NCBI GenBank assembly: GCA_944381185.1
Contig: CALWKE010000005.1
Coordinates: 1-36,357, forward strand
Length of the DNA stretch: 36,357 nt
Reading direction: 5' to 3'
DNA from: an uncultured Clostridia bacterium
GTDB lineage: Bacteria > Bacillota > Clostridia > Christensenellales > UBA1242
The notes beneath the pieces were generated by a model, which had not been told where the DNA came from, made no database searches, and was given only the letters and a program-made list of their open reading frames with translations. Below, one piece after another: positions 15,845-22,596 of this stretch. Each line of letters opens with the position of its first letter. Within the stretch, counting starts at the first letter, position 1. The translations under genes were made by a program, and so were the position numbers.

Positions 15845-15995
15845 TGGAACGCCGTCGCGTTATTTGAATAGACCCATTCAACTCCACTTCGTTTCGCTCG
15901 GGCGACAGTGGGACTGACCCCACCTGTCAGTTGCCTTCGGCTCTTCTATCACTCTTCCCGTGTCATTCTTTATTGCAGTCGAAGAACTCTCGTCT
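15845..15995. repeat. Palindromic intergenic repeat, copy B
   Basis: Starts TGGAACGCCGTCGCGTTAT, as copy C does, then GACCCATTCAAC, GGGACTGACCCCACCTGTC and TTGCCTTCGGCTCTTCTATC, ending near GTGTCATTC. The last part diverges from copies A and C. Confidence 0.65.
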
Positions 15996-16020
15996 TTTGT
16001 ATCATTCTATTTGAATGATG

Positions 16021-16088
16021 TTCAAAACCATTCAAAACTTGTTCAAAACCCTTAAATATATTCAATATTGTTCAATATCTGTTCAAAA
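16021..16088. repeat. Helically phased TTCAAAA array 1
   Basis: TTCAAAA or close variants start at 16021, 16031, 16042, 16052, 16061, 16071 and 16082, a mean step of about 10.2 bp, which is one DNA turn. Phased A-tracts of this kind bend DNA. No gene is present. Confidence 0.65.
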
Positions 16089-16177
16089 CCATACAAAAAA
16101 TAGCAAACATAAATCAAAATTTATTAAACCAGCCTTGCAAATAAAATTACAATAAACAACAATAAAATTATTGCAAA

Positions 16178-16262
16178 TAAAAATGGACAAGAATATTCTT
16201 GTCCCGACCACAGATTTATTTTTTGTAAATTTTAATTTGTTGACCTCCTTTCATTATCAACA
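16178..16262 (-). ncRNA. Candidate small RNA unit 3 (about 85 nt)
   Basis: Consensus minus-strand promoter TTGACA (16291-16296), 16 nt, TATAAT (16269-16274); predicted start about 16262. The RNA opens with an 8-bp hairpin, TTTGTTGA/TCAACAAA (16236-16243 with 16257-16264), whose loop contains GAAAGGAGG. An A-rich linker of about 30 nt leads to the perfect palindrome GGACAAGAATATTCTTGTCC (16185-16204) and ATTTTTATTT. The plan (16-nt promoter spacing, 5' hairpin at the start, A-rich linker, symmetrical terminator) is shared with units 4 and 5. The loop's GGAGG has no start codon at proper distance, so it is not an obvious gene leader. Confidence 0.6.
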
Positions 16263-16314
16263 AAATTAATTATAAACATTTGCTATTTATTGTCAAACAA
16301 TTTTTAATAAAATA

Positions 16315-16352
16315 TTCAAAATTATTCAAAATTCATTCAATATTATTCAAAA
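16315..16352. repeat. Helically phased TTCAAAA array 2
   Basis: TTCAA(A/T)AT at 16315, 16325, 16336 and 16346, steps of 10, 11 and 10 bp. It lies just upstream of the unit 3 promoter. Confidence 0.6.
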
Positions 16353-16407
16353 TTATAAAATTTTTATGATTTCTAACAAAATCTTTGTTAAAAATATAAT
16401 TATATAT

Positions 16408-16473
16408 TTGAATTTTGAATGGTTTTTGAATTATTTTGAACAATTTTGAATGCTGTTCAAAATTTGTTCAAAA
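16408..16473. repeat. Helically phased TTTTGAA/TTCAAAA array 3
   Basis: TTGAA at 16408, 16415, 16426, 16436 and 16446, then the inverted form TTCAA at 16456 and 16467. After the first, steps are 10-11 bp. The orientation switches within the array while the phase is kept. Confidence 0.6.
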
Positions 16474-16499
16474 TATCAACCCACCGTTTAATCTTTTTG

Positions 16500-16649
16500 C
16501 AATTTAAAGGGGATAAGTTTAAACTTATCCCCTTTTTATCTTTCGTGCATAAATTGTTATCATTAGTGCATCTTTAATTCTCTTTTGTATTTTGTTAATA
16601 TCTTTTGTGTGTCTTAAATATCTTTTGTTGGCTAAATTTATTACCAACG
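16500..16649 (-). ncRNA. Candidate small RNA unit 4 (about 145 nt)
   Basis: Minus-strand promoter TTGATA (16678-16683), 16 nt, TATAAT (16656-16661); predicted start about 16649, at the foot of the hairpin GTTGG/CCAAC (16627-16631 with 16644-16648, extended by TAA/TTA). The body repeats ACAAAAGATATT-like words three times, then ends in the 30-nt palindrome around GGGGATAAGTTTAAACTTAT (16506-16535). The T run after it is short on the minus strand and longer on the plus strand, so plus-strand termination is also possible. Promoter core GAGTATAATA(T/C)(A/G)AAT(C/T)GTT(G/A)G is shared with unit 5, which marks them as paralogues. Confidence 0.55.
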
Positions 16650-16700
16650 ATTTATATTATACTCTGATTTTCACATATATCAACTAAATTTAATATGTTT

Positions 16701-16780
16701 TTCAAAATTTTCAATTTAATTTTGAATAATTTTGAATACACCGTTCAAAATTATTTAAAATTATTCAAAATTGTTCAAAA
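16701..16780. repeat. Helically phased TTCAAAA array 4
   Basis: Motif starts at 16701, 16710, 16722, 16732 (as TTGAA), 16744, 16754 (TTTAAAA), 16764 and 16774, with steps of 9-12 bp, mostly 10. It lies about 20-100 bp upstream of the unit 4 promoter. Confidence 0.6.
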
Positions 16781-16810
16781 TTCTAAATCTAATGTAATTT
16801 TTTATACTAT

Positions 16811-16960
16811 TTTGTCGAATATTGTAGAAATGTATTTAATATTATCAATATTTGTAAAATTATGTCGAATTATGTCATTTTTTATATAAATTCATTAATT
16901 TATGTAAAATAGTATCGAATTATGTAATATTTTATAGTATGTTTAAAATATTCTTTAATA
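16811..16960. repeat. Three tandem 50-bp repeats with TGTCGAA boxes
   Basis: TGTCGAA starts at 16813 and 16863, and the variant TATCGAA at 16913, exactly 50 bp apart. The repeats also share AT(T)ATGTA after the box, and the first two end in TGTAAAAT. TGTCGAA is the Spo0A box of spore formers; another lies at 15515. A spacing of 50 bp puts the boxes on one face of the helix. Confidence 0.55.
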
Positions 16961-17042
16961 AAAAATTAAAGGAGATAAGAAAATTCTTATCTCCTTTTCA
17001 TCTTTTGTATGTTATCATTTGTTAGTCATTCATCTGCTAACA
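16961..17042 (-). ncRNA. Candidate small RNA unit 5 (about 83 nt)
   Basis: Minus-strand promoter TTGCAT (17071-17076), 16 nt, TATAAT (17049-17054); predicted start about 17042. The 5' hairpin is TTGTTAG/CTAACAA (17019-17025 with 17037-17043), 7 bp with an 11-nt loop. A linker with ACAAAAGATGAAAAG leads to AAAGGAGATAAGA/TCTTATCTCCTTT (16968-16980 with 16985-16997) and then AATTTTTTATT, a good terminator. Paralogue of unit 4. Confidence 0.6.
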
Positions 17043-17084
17043 ATTCGTATTATACTCGTATTTTTATATTATGCAACTATTTTA

Positions 17085-17522
17085 TTATAAAATTAATAAA
17101 TTAATTATTTTCATCAAAATTTTGCTTCCACTTAAATAGAATTTGGTTGTTGTGCCATTTGCCGTTTTGCTTATTCGAATTCCGTTTGAATTATATTCAA
17201 AGGTTGTAATATCTCCAAACTGTGCAAGTTGTCTGCCATTCTTCCAAACCAATGTGTTACCCATGTAGGTGTATGGATTGCCAATGCTGTCATACTCACA
17301 CACCTTGCCGTCATAAGACACCATTTGCCTTTGCCCAACCTGAAACAATAAAGGTTCTGTGACTGCAAAGGTTATCGCTACTATTTATCTTACTTAAAAA
17401 GGTGCTAGACATGGTTATTTCATCGGTCTTTGAAGTGGCATCTGCTTGAATTTCGTGAAGCAGGGTTTCATCGGTCAAATAATTATAGGTGTTTTTGTCT
17501 GCTCCCAAAGTGAAGCCACCCA
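17085..17522 (-). pseudogene. RHS/YD-repeat protein fragments, frameshifted
   Basis: Two frames overlap at 17311-17348. The second (toward lower coordinates) reads MVSYDGKVCEYDSIGNPYTY, then WKNGRQLAQF and FEYNSNGIRISKT...TKFYLSGSKI, the core repeat before the RHS hypervariable toxin end. The first reads ETLLHEIQADATSKTDE and TFIVSGWAKAN, like the sugar-binding-type segment upstream in the same proteins. A large internal deletion and a frameshift join them, and no toxin domain follows. RHS proteins are large wall- or secretion-linked polymorphic toxins; here only debris is left. Confidence 0.75.
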
Positions 17523-17675
17523 GCCTTGAACAGCCCTACCGAAACATTTTTTTATAGATATATTAAGTTCATGACCTTTGATGAAATTGCCCTTAAAATG
17601 AATTATTCCACACCTAGAATCTATCAACTGCACGACCATGCTCTTGAACTGATACTTGAAAATTTGAACAGTTGA
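17522..17675 (+). pseudogene. Phage sigma-like regulator C-terminal fragment, frameshifted
   Basis: The frame ending in TGA at 17673 reads FMTFDEIALKMNYSTPRIYQ, then LHDHALELILENLNS. 'Y(I)xxMTFDEIAxxMxYSxxxIYxLHxxAL' is the region-4-like helix-turn-helix of phage ArpU/DUF1492-type late regulators. Upstream LEQPYRNI is in another frame; removing one T from the run of seven near 17550 would join them as LEQPYRNIFYRYIKFMTF. So it is a truncated, frameshifted gene abutting the RHS debris. Confidence 0.65.
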
Positions 17676-17737
17676 GCAATGATTGAAATAACAAACATCA
17701 AAATAATTTTTAAAGTATTACATAAGGTATGCAAAAC

Positions 17738-17900
17738 TGGAACGCCATTGCGTTATCTGATGAGACCCGTTCAGCGGGTCAGCACCCGCTGGGCAGGTCT
17801 GCACCTGCGGGCGGTTTGCCTTTGGCTTTTCTGTCACTCTTCCCGTGTCATTCCGAGCGAAACCCTAGGAATCACATAAATAGAAATGCGTAATAATATT
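17738..17900. repeat. Palindromic intergenic repeat, copy C
   Basis: TGGAACGCCATTGCGTTATC, GACCCGTTCAG, hairpin AGCGGGT/ACCCGCT with loop CAGC (17773-17790), hairpin GCAGGT/ACCTGC with loop CTGC (17793-17808), then TTGCCTTTGGCTTTTCTGTC, GTCATTCCGAGCGAAA and AGGAATCACATAAATAGAAA. Same block order as copies A and B. Confidence 0.65.
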
Positions 17901-17916
17901 CCCCTGCCAAAAAATA

Positions 17917-17943
17917 AAAAACAGCCAAAATATGACTGTTTTT
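17917..17943 (-). terminator. Terminator of the rubrerythrin fusion gene
   Basis: AAAAACAG (17917-17924) pairs with CTGTTTTT (17936-17943), with a T run on the minus strand. Confidence 0.65.
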
Positions 17944-17994
17944 ATATTTTTTATTAATTTTTTTCTAATTTTTAATCAATTTTTGCGTTTTCTA

Positions 17995-19185
17995 TTATTT
18001 GAAATATCTGTCAAGAAGACCCTTGAAAGCCCTGCCATGCCTTGCTTCGTCACGAGCCATTTCATGAACAGTATCATGAATTGCATCAAGATTTAACTTT
18101 TTAGCCTTGCTTGCAAGTTCTGTTTTGCTTGCAGTTGCTTCATTTTCAGCATTAACACGCATCTCAAGGTTTTTCTTTGTTGAATTTGTTACAACTTCGC
18201 CAAGAAGTTCTGCAAACTTTGCAGCGTGCTCTGCTTCTTCAAAAGCAGCCTTTTCATAATACATGCCAATTTCTGGGTATCCTTCACGGTAAGCAACTCT
18301 GCTCATTGCAAGATACATACCAACTTCACTGCATTCACCATTAAAGTTCATGCGAAGACCTTCAACAATTTCGGCTGGGGCATCTTTTGCAACGCCAACA
18401 ACATGTTCAGCAGCCCAAGTCATTTCACTTTCATTAACTTCTTTCATTGCAGCACCACAAAGTGGGCATTTTTCTGGTGGGTTCTCCCCTTCATAAACAT
18501 AGCCACAAACAGGGCATACATATTTCTTTTTCATATCATTTTCTCCTTTGCTTAAATTTTCATTCTTATTTTGCACATTTTGTTCAGCTTCTTGCCTAAC
18601 AAAATATGATGCATCATGATTGCATAGCGGACAAATGAAGTCTTTTGGAAGTGGGTCGCCGTCATAGACATATCCACAAACTGAACAAACATAAACAACT
18701 TTTTTGGTGCTTACACTTGGTTTTGGCTTGATGTTATTTTGATAATATGAATATGTGATTGAAGGCAAACTTGTAAGCACAACGTCTGCAGTTACATCTG
18801 CTAAAAATTCAAAGTGCGTTCCAAGGTCATGAACTTCAACCACTTTTGCCGAAATATATGAATTTGTTCCGACTGTGATATATGGCAAACCATTTTCTGC
18901 AAGTTTAAAACCATCAAAACCGGCAAACTTATCTGTTTCTCTGCCACTTGAAAAACCAAATCTTTTAATAAGTTCGAAATTGGCACTGCTGTCAAGAATT
19001 GAAACATTAAATTGCTTTGTCTTTAAAATTTGCTCTGTTGTGAAATTGCTTTTATTCACTGCAATCGTCACCCTGTTTGGACTTGATGTCACTTGACAAA
19101 GCGTATTAATCACACAGCCATTCAATTTTTCAGTTTTTGCAGTCAAAATGTAAACGCCGTAAGAAATATTCCACATCGCTTTCAC
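17995..19185 (-). CDS. Flavin reductase-rubredoxin-reverse rubrerythrin fusion
   Basis: About 396 residues, in three parts. Residues 1-165: an FMN-binding split-barrel flavin reductase ([20 protein letters not shown] in essence; [24 protein letters not shown]). Residues 170-215: a rubredoxin with [11 protein letters not shown] and CPLCNHD. Residues about 218-396: [17 protein letters not shown] and CPLCGAAM, a second rubredoxin site, then a ferritin-like diiron domain with E...EEAEHAAK and DEARHGRAF: a reverse rubrerythrin. The first two parts equal the high-molecular-weight rubredoxin Hrb. Together they could pass electrons from a reduced cofactor to peroxide in one chain. GTG 19185 is chosen because GGAGG is 8 nt upstream. 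An internal AAAGGAG 8 nt before in-frame ATG 18534 could also give free reverse rubrerythrin. Confidence 0.88.
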   Translation of the reverse strand: MKAMWNISYGVYILTAKTEKLNGCVINTLCQVTSSPNRVTIAVNKSNFTTEQILKTKQFNVSILDSSANFELIKRFGFSSGRETDKFAGFDGFKLAENGLPYITVGTNSYISAKVVEVHDLGTHFEFLADVTADVVLTSLPSITYSYYQNNIKPKPSVSTKKVVYVCSVCGYVYDGDPLPKDFICPLCNHDASYFVRQEAEQNVQNKNENLSKGENDMKKKYVCPVCGYVYEGENPPEKCPLCGAAMKEVNESEMTWAAEHVVGVAKDAPAEIVEGLRMNFNGECSEVGMYLAMSRVAYREGYPEIGMYYEKAAFEEAEHAAKFAELLGEVVTNSTKKNLEMRVNAENEATASKTELASKAKKLNLDAIHDTVHEMARDEARHGRAFKGLLDRYFK

Positions 19186-19207
19186 TTCTATTTCCTCCAC
19201 TAAAATA

Positions 19208-19236
19208 ATGTTAACACACAAAAATTTTTAAGTCAA
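19208..19236 (-). promoter_or_regulatory. Promoter of the rubrerythrin fusion gene
   Basis: Minus strand TTGACT (19231-19236), 17 nt, TAACAT (19208-19213). Confidence 0.45.
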
Positions 19237-19275
19237 TAAAATAATTTTTTACTTATTTAAATTTTTTATCACAAA

Positions 19276-19340
19276 TATTTTTGAATTTTTTGAAAATTTT
19301 GAATATTTTTGAAATTTTTGCATGTTTTTCATATATTTTT
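19276..19340. repeat. Phased T-tract array upstream of the rubrerythrin fusion promoter
   Basis: Runs of four to six Ts, often as TTTTTGAA, recur about every 10 bp (near 19277, 19286, 19296, 19306, 19315, 19325, 19335). The array lies 40-105 bp upstream of the -35 box and resembles the arrays at 16.0-16.8 kb. Confidence 0.5.
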
Positions 19341-19354
19341 AAATATATTTTGCG

Positions 19355-21304
19355 TTATTTGCTTTCAGCACTCTTCTCTTCAAGCAAATATAATTCTTGA
19401 TATTCTCTGCATTTTTTCATAAGGTCTTTATGAGTTCCACTTGCAATGACTCTGCCATCTTCAATCATATAAATAATGTCGCTATTAACAATTGTTGACA
19501 GCCTGTGAGCAACAATTATAATCGTTTTGTCCTTTTTTATTTTTTGCAATAAGTCAACAATCTTGTCTTGCCTTCTGTTGTCAAGAGCACTTGTCGCTTC
19601 ATCAAAAACAATAACTTTACAACCTCGAAGCAAAAGCCTTGCAATTGCAACCCTTTGCTTTTGCCCGCCCGAAAGTTTTATTCCATTTTCACCAATTTCA
19701 GTGTCGATGCCACCCTTCATCTTCATTATGTCGTCATAAATTTGAGCATCTTTTAAAACTTTAACAATCTCTTCTTCACTGGCATCAGGCTTAACAAACA
19801 AAAGATTTTGCCTTATGCTTGCATTAAAGATATATGGCGACTGCGAAACTTCACCAATACTGTTTCTGATTGCATCTTCTGAAAGTAAATTTATGTTTTT
19901 GTTATCAAACAAAATTTTTCCTTTTGAGACATTATAAAGTTTTGAAATAATATTTAATATGGTCGTTTTACCCGAACCACTCTTGCCAACAATCGCAGTA
20001 ATTTCACCCGGCTTAAACTCAAGACTAACATCTTTTAAAACTTCATTATTCTTGCTGTAAGCAAACGACACATTATCAAGCTTTATGTTGCCCGAAAAAT
20101 TTTCAAGTTTTTCACTTCCATAAGTTTCCTTTTCAAAATCTTCAATAACTTCAAAAATTCGAGTTGCTGCAATTTCACCCTCTGCTTTAAACTCTTTGAA
20201 TTGCGAAATAAATGTAACCAAACTTTCAACTCTGCCATAATAAGCATAAATAACCAAAAGTCCCGCAAGAAATATCCAACCTTTTTGAACAAAAGTGATG
20301 CCAATAAGCAAAAATGTCAGTTCAAATATAACAGAAATAAAGGTTTGAATTCGCCTTATCACATTTCGCTTATTGTTTAAACTCTGTTCGATTTTAAGAG
20401 CCGAAGCAAGTTTTTTGTTTGAAAAATTTGTAACTTCACTTTCAATGTTCAAAAGTTTAACATCGCGAATGCCAACAATCTGTTCAAAATATGCTGACCT
20501 TGCAGTGTCCTTTGCCCTTTTAACAATCTTTCTTCCCCTAATCCAAATTCGTGACCTAATTGTGCAAACAACATAAAGAACCAAAACATATGCAAGCAGT
20601 ATTAAAAATAGATAAAAATTTAAGTAGGCAATATAACATAAAAACACAACATTTGTTAAAATGCTAAACACCAAGTTCATCATGTCAAGGTAAACATCAC
20701 TAACGCTGTTAACATCTGTTGAAAGCCTGTCTGAAAGTGACCCCAAACTAGTTTCATCTAGTTTAGACATTTTTGTACTGTTTATGGCACCAATAACTTT
20801 GTTAGTCAGTTCATAGCGAAGTTTCAAATTTACCTTAACATAAAAATATTCATCAAACGCATTTGAAACTATTTTAAAAGCACCCAAACTGCACATTATG
20901 ATTATATTTTTTATTGCAAGTTCAAACTCCCCGCTCGCAAGAAAGGCAAGTGCATTGGCAGAATAGATGGGCATCAAAATTCCAAGCACACCCGAGCATA
21001 TCATAAAAACCATGGTAATTGCCAAAAGCCCCTTGTGTTTGGCGTAAATAGGAAGCACTTTTCGCATATTGTGAGTTGTCACTTTATACGCACTAAAATC
21101 AAATGTTTTCTCGTTTTTTTGATTTTTATGCGTAATTTTTTCACTATTTTTTGCACTTTTTGCAGTTTTCTTCAAAATTGAAGATTGAACGTCACGCTTC
21201 CCTTTGCTTTCTGTTTTACTTTTTGAAAGGGCTTTTAAATCAATATCAGACCAATCTTTGTTATCTTCTGTTTTTTTATCAACTAAATTATTTTTGTTTT
21301 TCAT
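19355..21304 (-). CDS. ABC exporter, permease and ATPase fused
   Basis: A 649-residue half-transporter of the MsbA/LmrA type. About six membrane helices span residues 90-380 (LLAITMVFMICSGVLGILMP is the first). The ATPase has Walker A GKSGSGKTTIL, Q-loop EVSQSPYIF, signature LSGGQKQRVAIARLLLRG, Walker B VIVFDEATSALD and the H-loop VAHRLST. It pumps substrates out as a dimer; the substrate cannot be told. The first 75 residues are a Lys/Ser/Asp-rich cytoplasmic extension, absent from most relatives. No Shine-Dalgarno precedes ATG 21304; the -10 box ends 6 nt upstream, so the mRNA is probably leaderless. Confidence 0.92.
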   Translation of the reverse strand: MKNKNNLVDKKTEDNKDWSDIDLKALSKSKTESKGKRDVQSSILKKTAKSAKNSEKITHKNQKNEKTFDFSAYKVTTHNMRKVLPIYAKHKGLLAITMVFMICSGVLGILMPIYSANALAFLASGEFELAIKNIIIMCSLGAFKIVSNAFDEYFYVKVNLKLRYELTNKVIGAINSTKMSKLDETSLGSLSDRLSTDVNSVSDVYLDMMNLVFSILTNVVFLCYIAYLNFYLFLILLAYVLVLYVVCTIRSRIWIRGRKIVKRAKDTARSAYFEQIVGIRDVKLLNIESEVTNFSNKKLASALKIEQSLNNKRNVIRRIQTFISVIFELTFLLIGITFVQKGWIFLAGLLVIYAYYGRVESLVTFISQFKEFKAEGEIAATRIFEVIEDFEKETYGSEKLENFSGNIKLDNVSFAYSKNNEVLKDVSLEFKPGEITAIVGKSGSGKTTILNIISKLYNVSKGKILFDNKNINLLSEDAIRNSIGEVSQSPYIFNASIRQNLLFVKPDASEEEIVKVLKDAQIYDDIMKMKGGIDTEIGENGIKLSGGQKQRVAIARLLLRGCKVIVFDEATSALDNRRQDKIVDLLQKIKKDKTIIIVAHRLSTIVNSDIIYMIEDGRVIASGTHKDLMKKCREYQELYLLEEKSAESK

Positions 21305-21310
21305 AAATTA

Positions 21311-21339
21311 ATTATACACCTTACGTTTGCATATTCAAA
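21311..21339 (-). promoter_or_regulatory. Promoter of the ABC exporter (leaderless arrangement)
   Basis: Minus strand TATAAT (21311-21316) with TTTGAA (21334-21339) 17 nt upstream. Six bases separate the -10 box from the start codon. Confidence 0.55.
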
Positions 21340-21382
21340 AGAAAATTAAATATAAATCCTTTTTATAAAAATGTTGAATAAT

Positions 21383-21411
21383 TTGCAAATTTAACTCTAT
21401 TTCTTTATAAT
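21383..21411 (+). promoter_or_regulatory. Promoter of the 21418 membrane protein (leaderless arrangement)
   Basis: TTGCAA (21383-21388), 17 nt, TATAAT (21406-21411). Six bases separate the -10 box from ATG 21418. Confidence 0.6.
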
Positions 21412-21417
21412 AATAAT

Positions 21418-22170
21418 ATGAGTTTATTTAACAAAAAGAAAATTGAAAAGGAATCACACATTGCAACCACTCCAGAAGAGTCTAAAATGCAAATTAATAG
21501 TAACAAAAAAAACATTGCATTTTTAATCTGGAATATCCTTTCTATTGCCCTTTATTCTAGTTATACACTTTTTGTTATCTACAAACTTTCTGAACACAAT
21601 TTTTTGTCAAAAATAATAATATATTTGCTCGGTGCTTATGCAGTTGCATTTGTTCTTTTGATTTTGATTAGCATTGGAAATCGAACAAAATTAAAATATA
21701 GACTAAAAAACTTGCAAAGCGTGGCAAACTTTTTTAAATATTTTATTCAAATTGCAAACTTCGTTCTTTCAATAATAACCGCAATAAGTGCCTTTATCAC
21801 AAACGGAACAACAGATTTTTCATCAATACTATATGCAATTTTATCACTTGCAATAACCCTTATATTTATCATAGTTGAAATCGCAAAAATAATAATTCGA
21901 AAAAATTTGCCACTTATTAAATATAACTTTCTTGAAATTCGTGACAAACTTCCAAAATCAGCAAATCAACAGAACAAAGTGATAAATAATCCAATAAAAA
22001 ATAATAATAACCAAAACAACGATAAACTATCTTTAAAATCAAACGAAAATCAATTAAACAAAAATGAAAATGATTCAAATAATGACGAAAGCGATAATAT
22101 AAATAATCAAAGTAACACACCAGAAAACGATGACGAACACGACCCTTATGATGACATTTTAAATATATAA
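21418..22170 (+). CDS. Four-helix membrane protein with Asn-rich tail
   Basis: 250 residues: a basic N-terminal 30, four hydrophobic stretches (about 36-60, 64-88, 103-128, 137-162), then a C-terminal 80-residue tail dominated by N, K, D and S (KNENDSNNDESDNINNQSN). No family recognised. There is no in-frame start upstream (TAA at 21379) and no Shine-Dalgarno; the promoter implies a leaderless mRNA. It diverges from the ABC exporter, with back-to-back promoters, so the two may be co-regulated. The tail is probably cytoplasmic and unstructured. Confidence 0.7.
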   Translation: MSLFNKKKIEKESHIATTPEESKMQINSNKKNIAFLIWNILSIALYSSYTLFVIYKLSEHNFLSKIIIYLLGAYAVAFVLLILISIGNRTKLKYRLKNLQSVANFFKYFIQIANFVLSIITAISAFITNGTTDFSSILYAILSLAITLIFIIVEIAKIIIRKNLPLIKYNFLEIRDKLPKSANQQNKVINNPIKNNNNQNNDKLSLKSNENQLNKNENDSNNDESDNINNQSNTPENDDEHDPYDDILNI

Positions 22171-22203
22171 AAATCCCCTACTAACATTTAAAGGGGATTT
22201 TTT
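22171..22203. terminator. Bidirectional terminator
   Basis: AAATCCCCT (22171-22179) pairs with AGGGGATTT (22192-22200), with T runs on both strands, between the membrane protein (+) and cutA (-). Confidence 0.85.
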
Positions 22204-22514
22204 TAAATTGTGTTTTCATCAATCCAGTTTGCATATTCTTTTGAAATGTTTTGAATTGGAAGTGCAATAATTTCAGCAACTTCAAATGGGTGGTTCTCTT
22301 TAATTTCTTTTTCAACCTGACCGAACAAACTTTCTTTTGTTTTCATCATAAGTATAAATTCTTTTTCAATAAATCTTTCATTTTTCCAAATATAGTGACT
22401 AGCAATCTCAAAAACTTGTCCACAAGCAATTAACCTTTTATCAAGCAATAGTTCTGCCAATTTTTCAGCTTCGCCCCTTTCTTCAAATGTTGTTTTTATT
22501 TCAATATAATTCAT
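22203..22514 (-). CDS. cutA: CutA-family protein
   Basis: 103 residues, the usual size. Matches to the trimeric CutA1 fold: KTTFEERGEAEKLAELLLDK, RLIACGQV, SHYIWKNERFIEKEFILMMK and HPFEVAEIIALPI...YANWI. The family was linked to copper/divalent-cation tolerance in E. coli; its biochemical role is still unclear and may concern signalling, as it resembles PII. GGTGG lies 6 nt before the ATG. It probably stands alone, between a terminator and a TIM-barrel gene. Confidence 0.92.
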   Translation of the reverse strand: MNYIEIKTTFEERGEAEKLAELLLDKRLIACGQVFEIASHYIWKNERFIEKEFILMMKTKESLFGQVEKEIKENHPFEVAEIIALPIQNISKEYANWIDENTI

Positions 22515-22596
22515 ATTACCACCTTTTAATCTTTATTTTGTATTTTTTATTCTAAAATAATTAATTTTATACATTTTTAAGTTAAAATTTATTATA

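Noticed and set aside
16021..16780. CRISPR array suggested by repeated TTCAAAA words
   Set aside because: The unit is only 7-8 bp with about 3-bp spacers; no 20-40 bp repeats with unique spacers and no cas genes.
17679..17879. 66-codon plus-strand frame over repeat copy C
   Set aside because: Its sequence is the repeat itself read through; no start signal.
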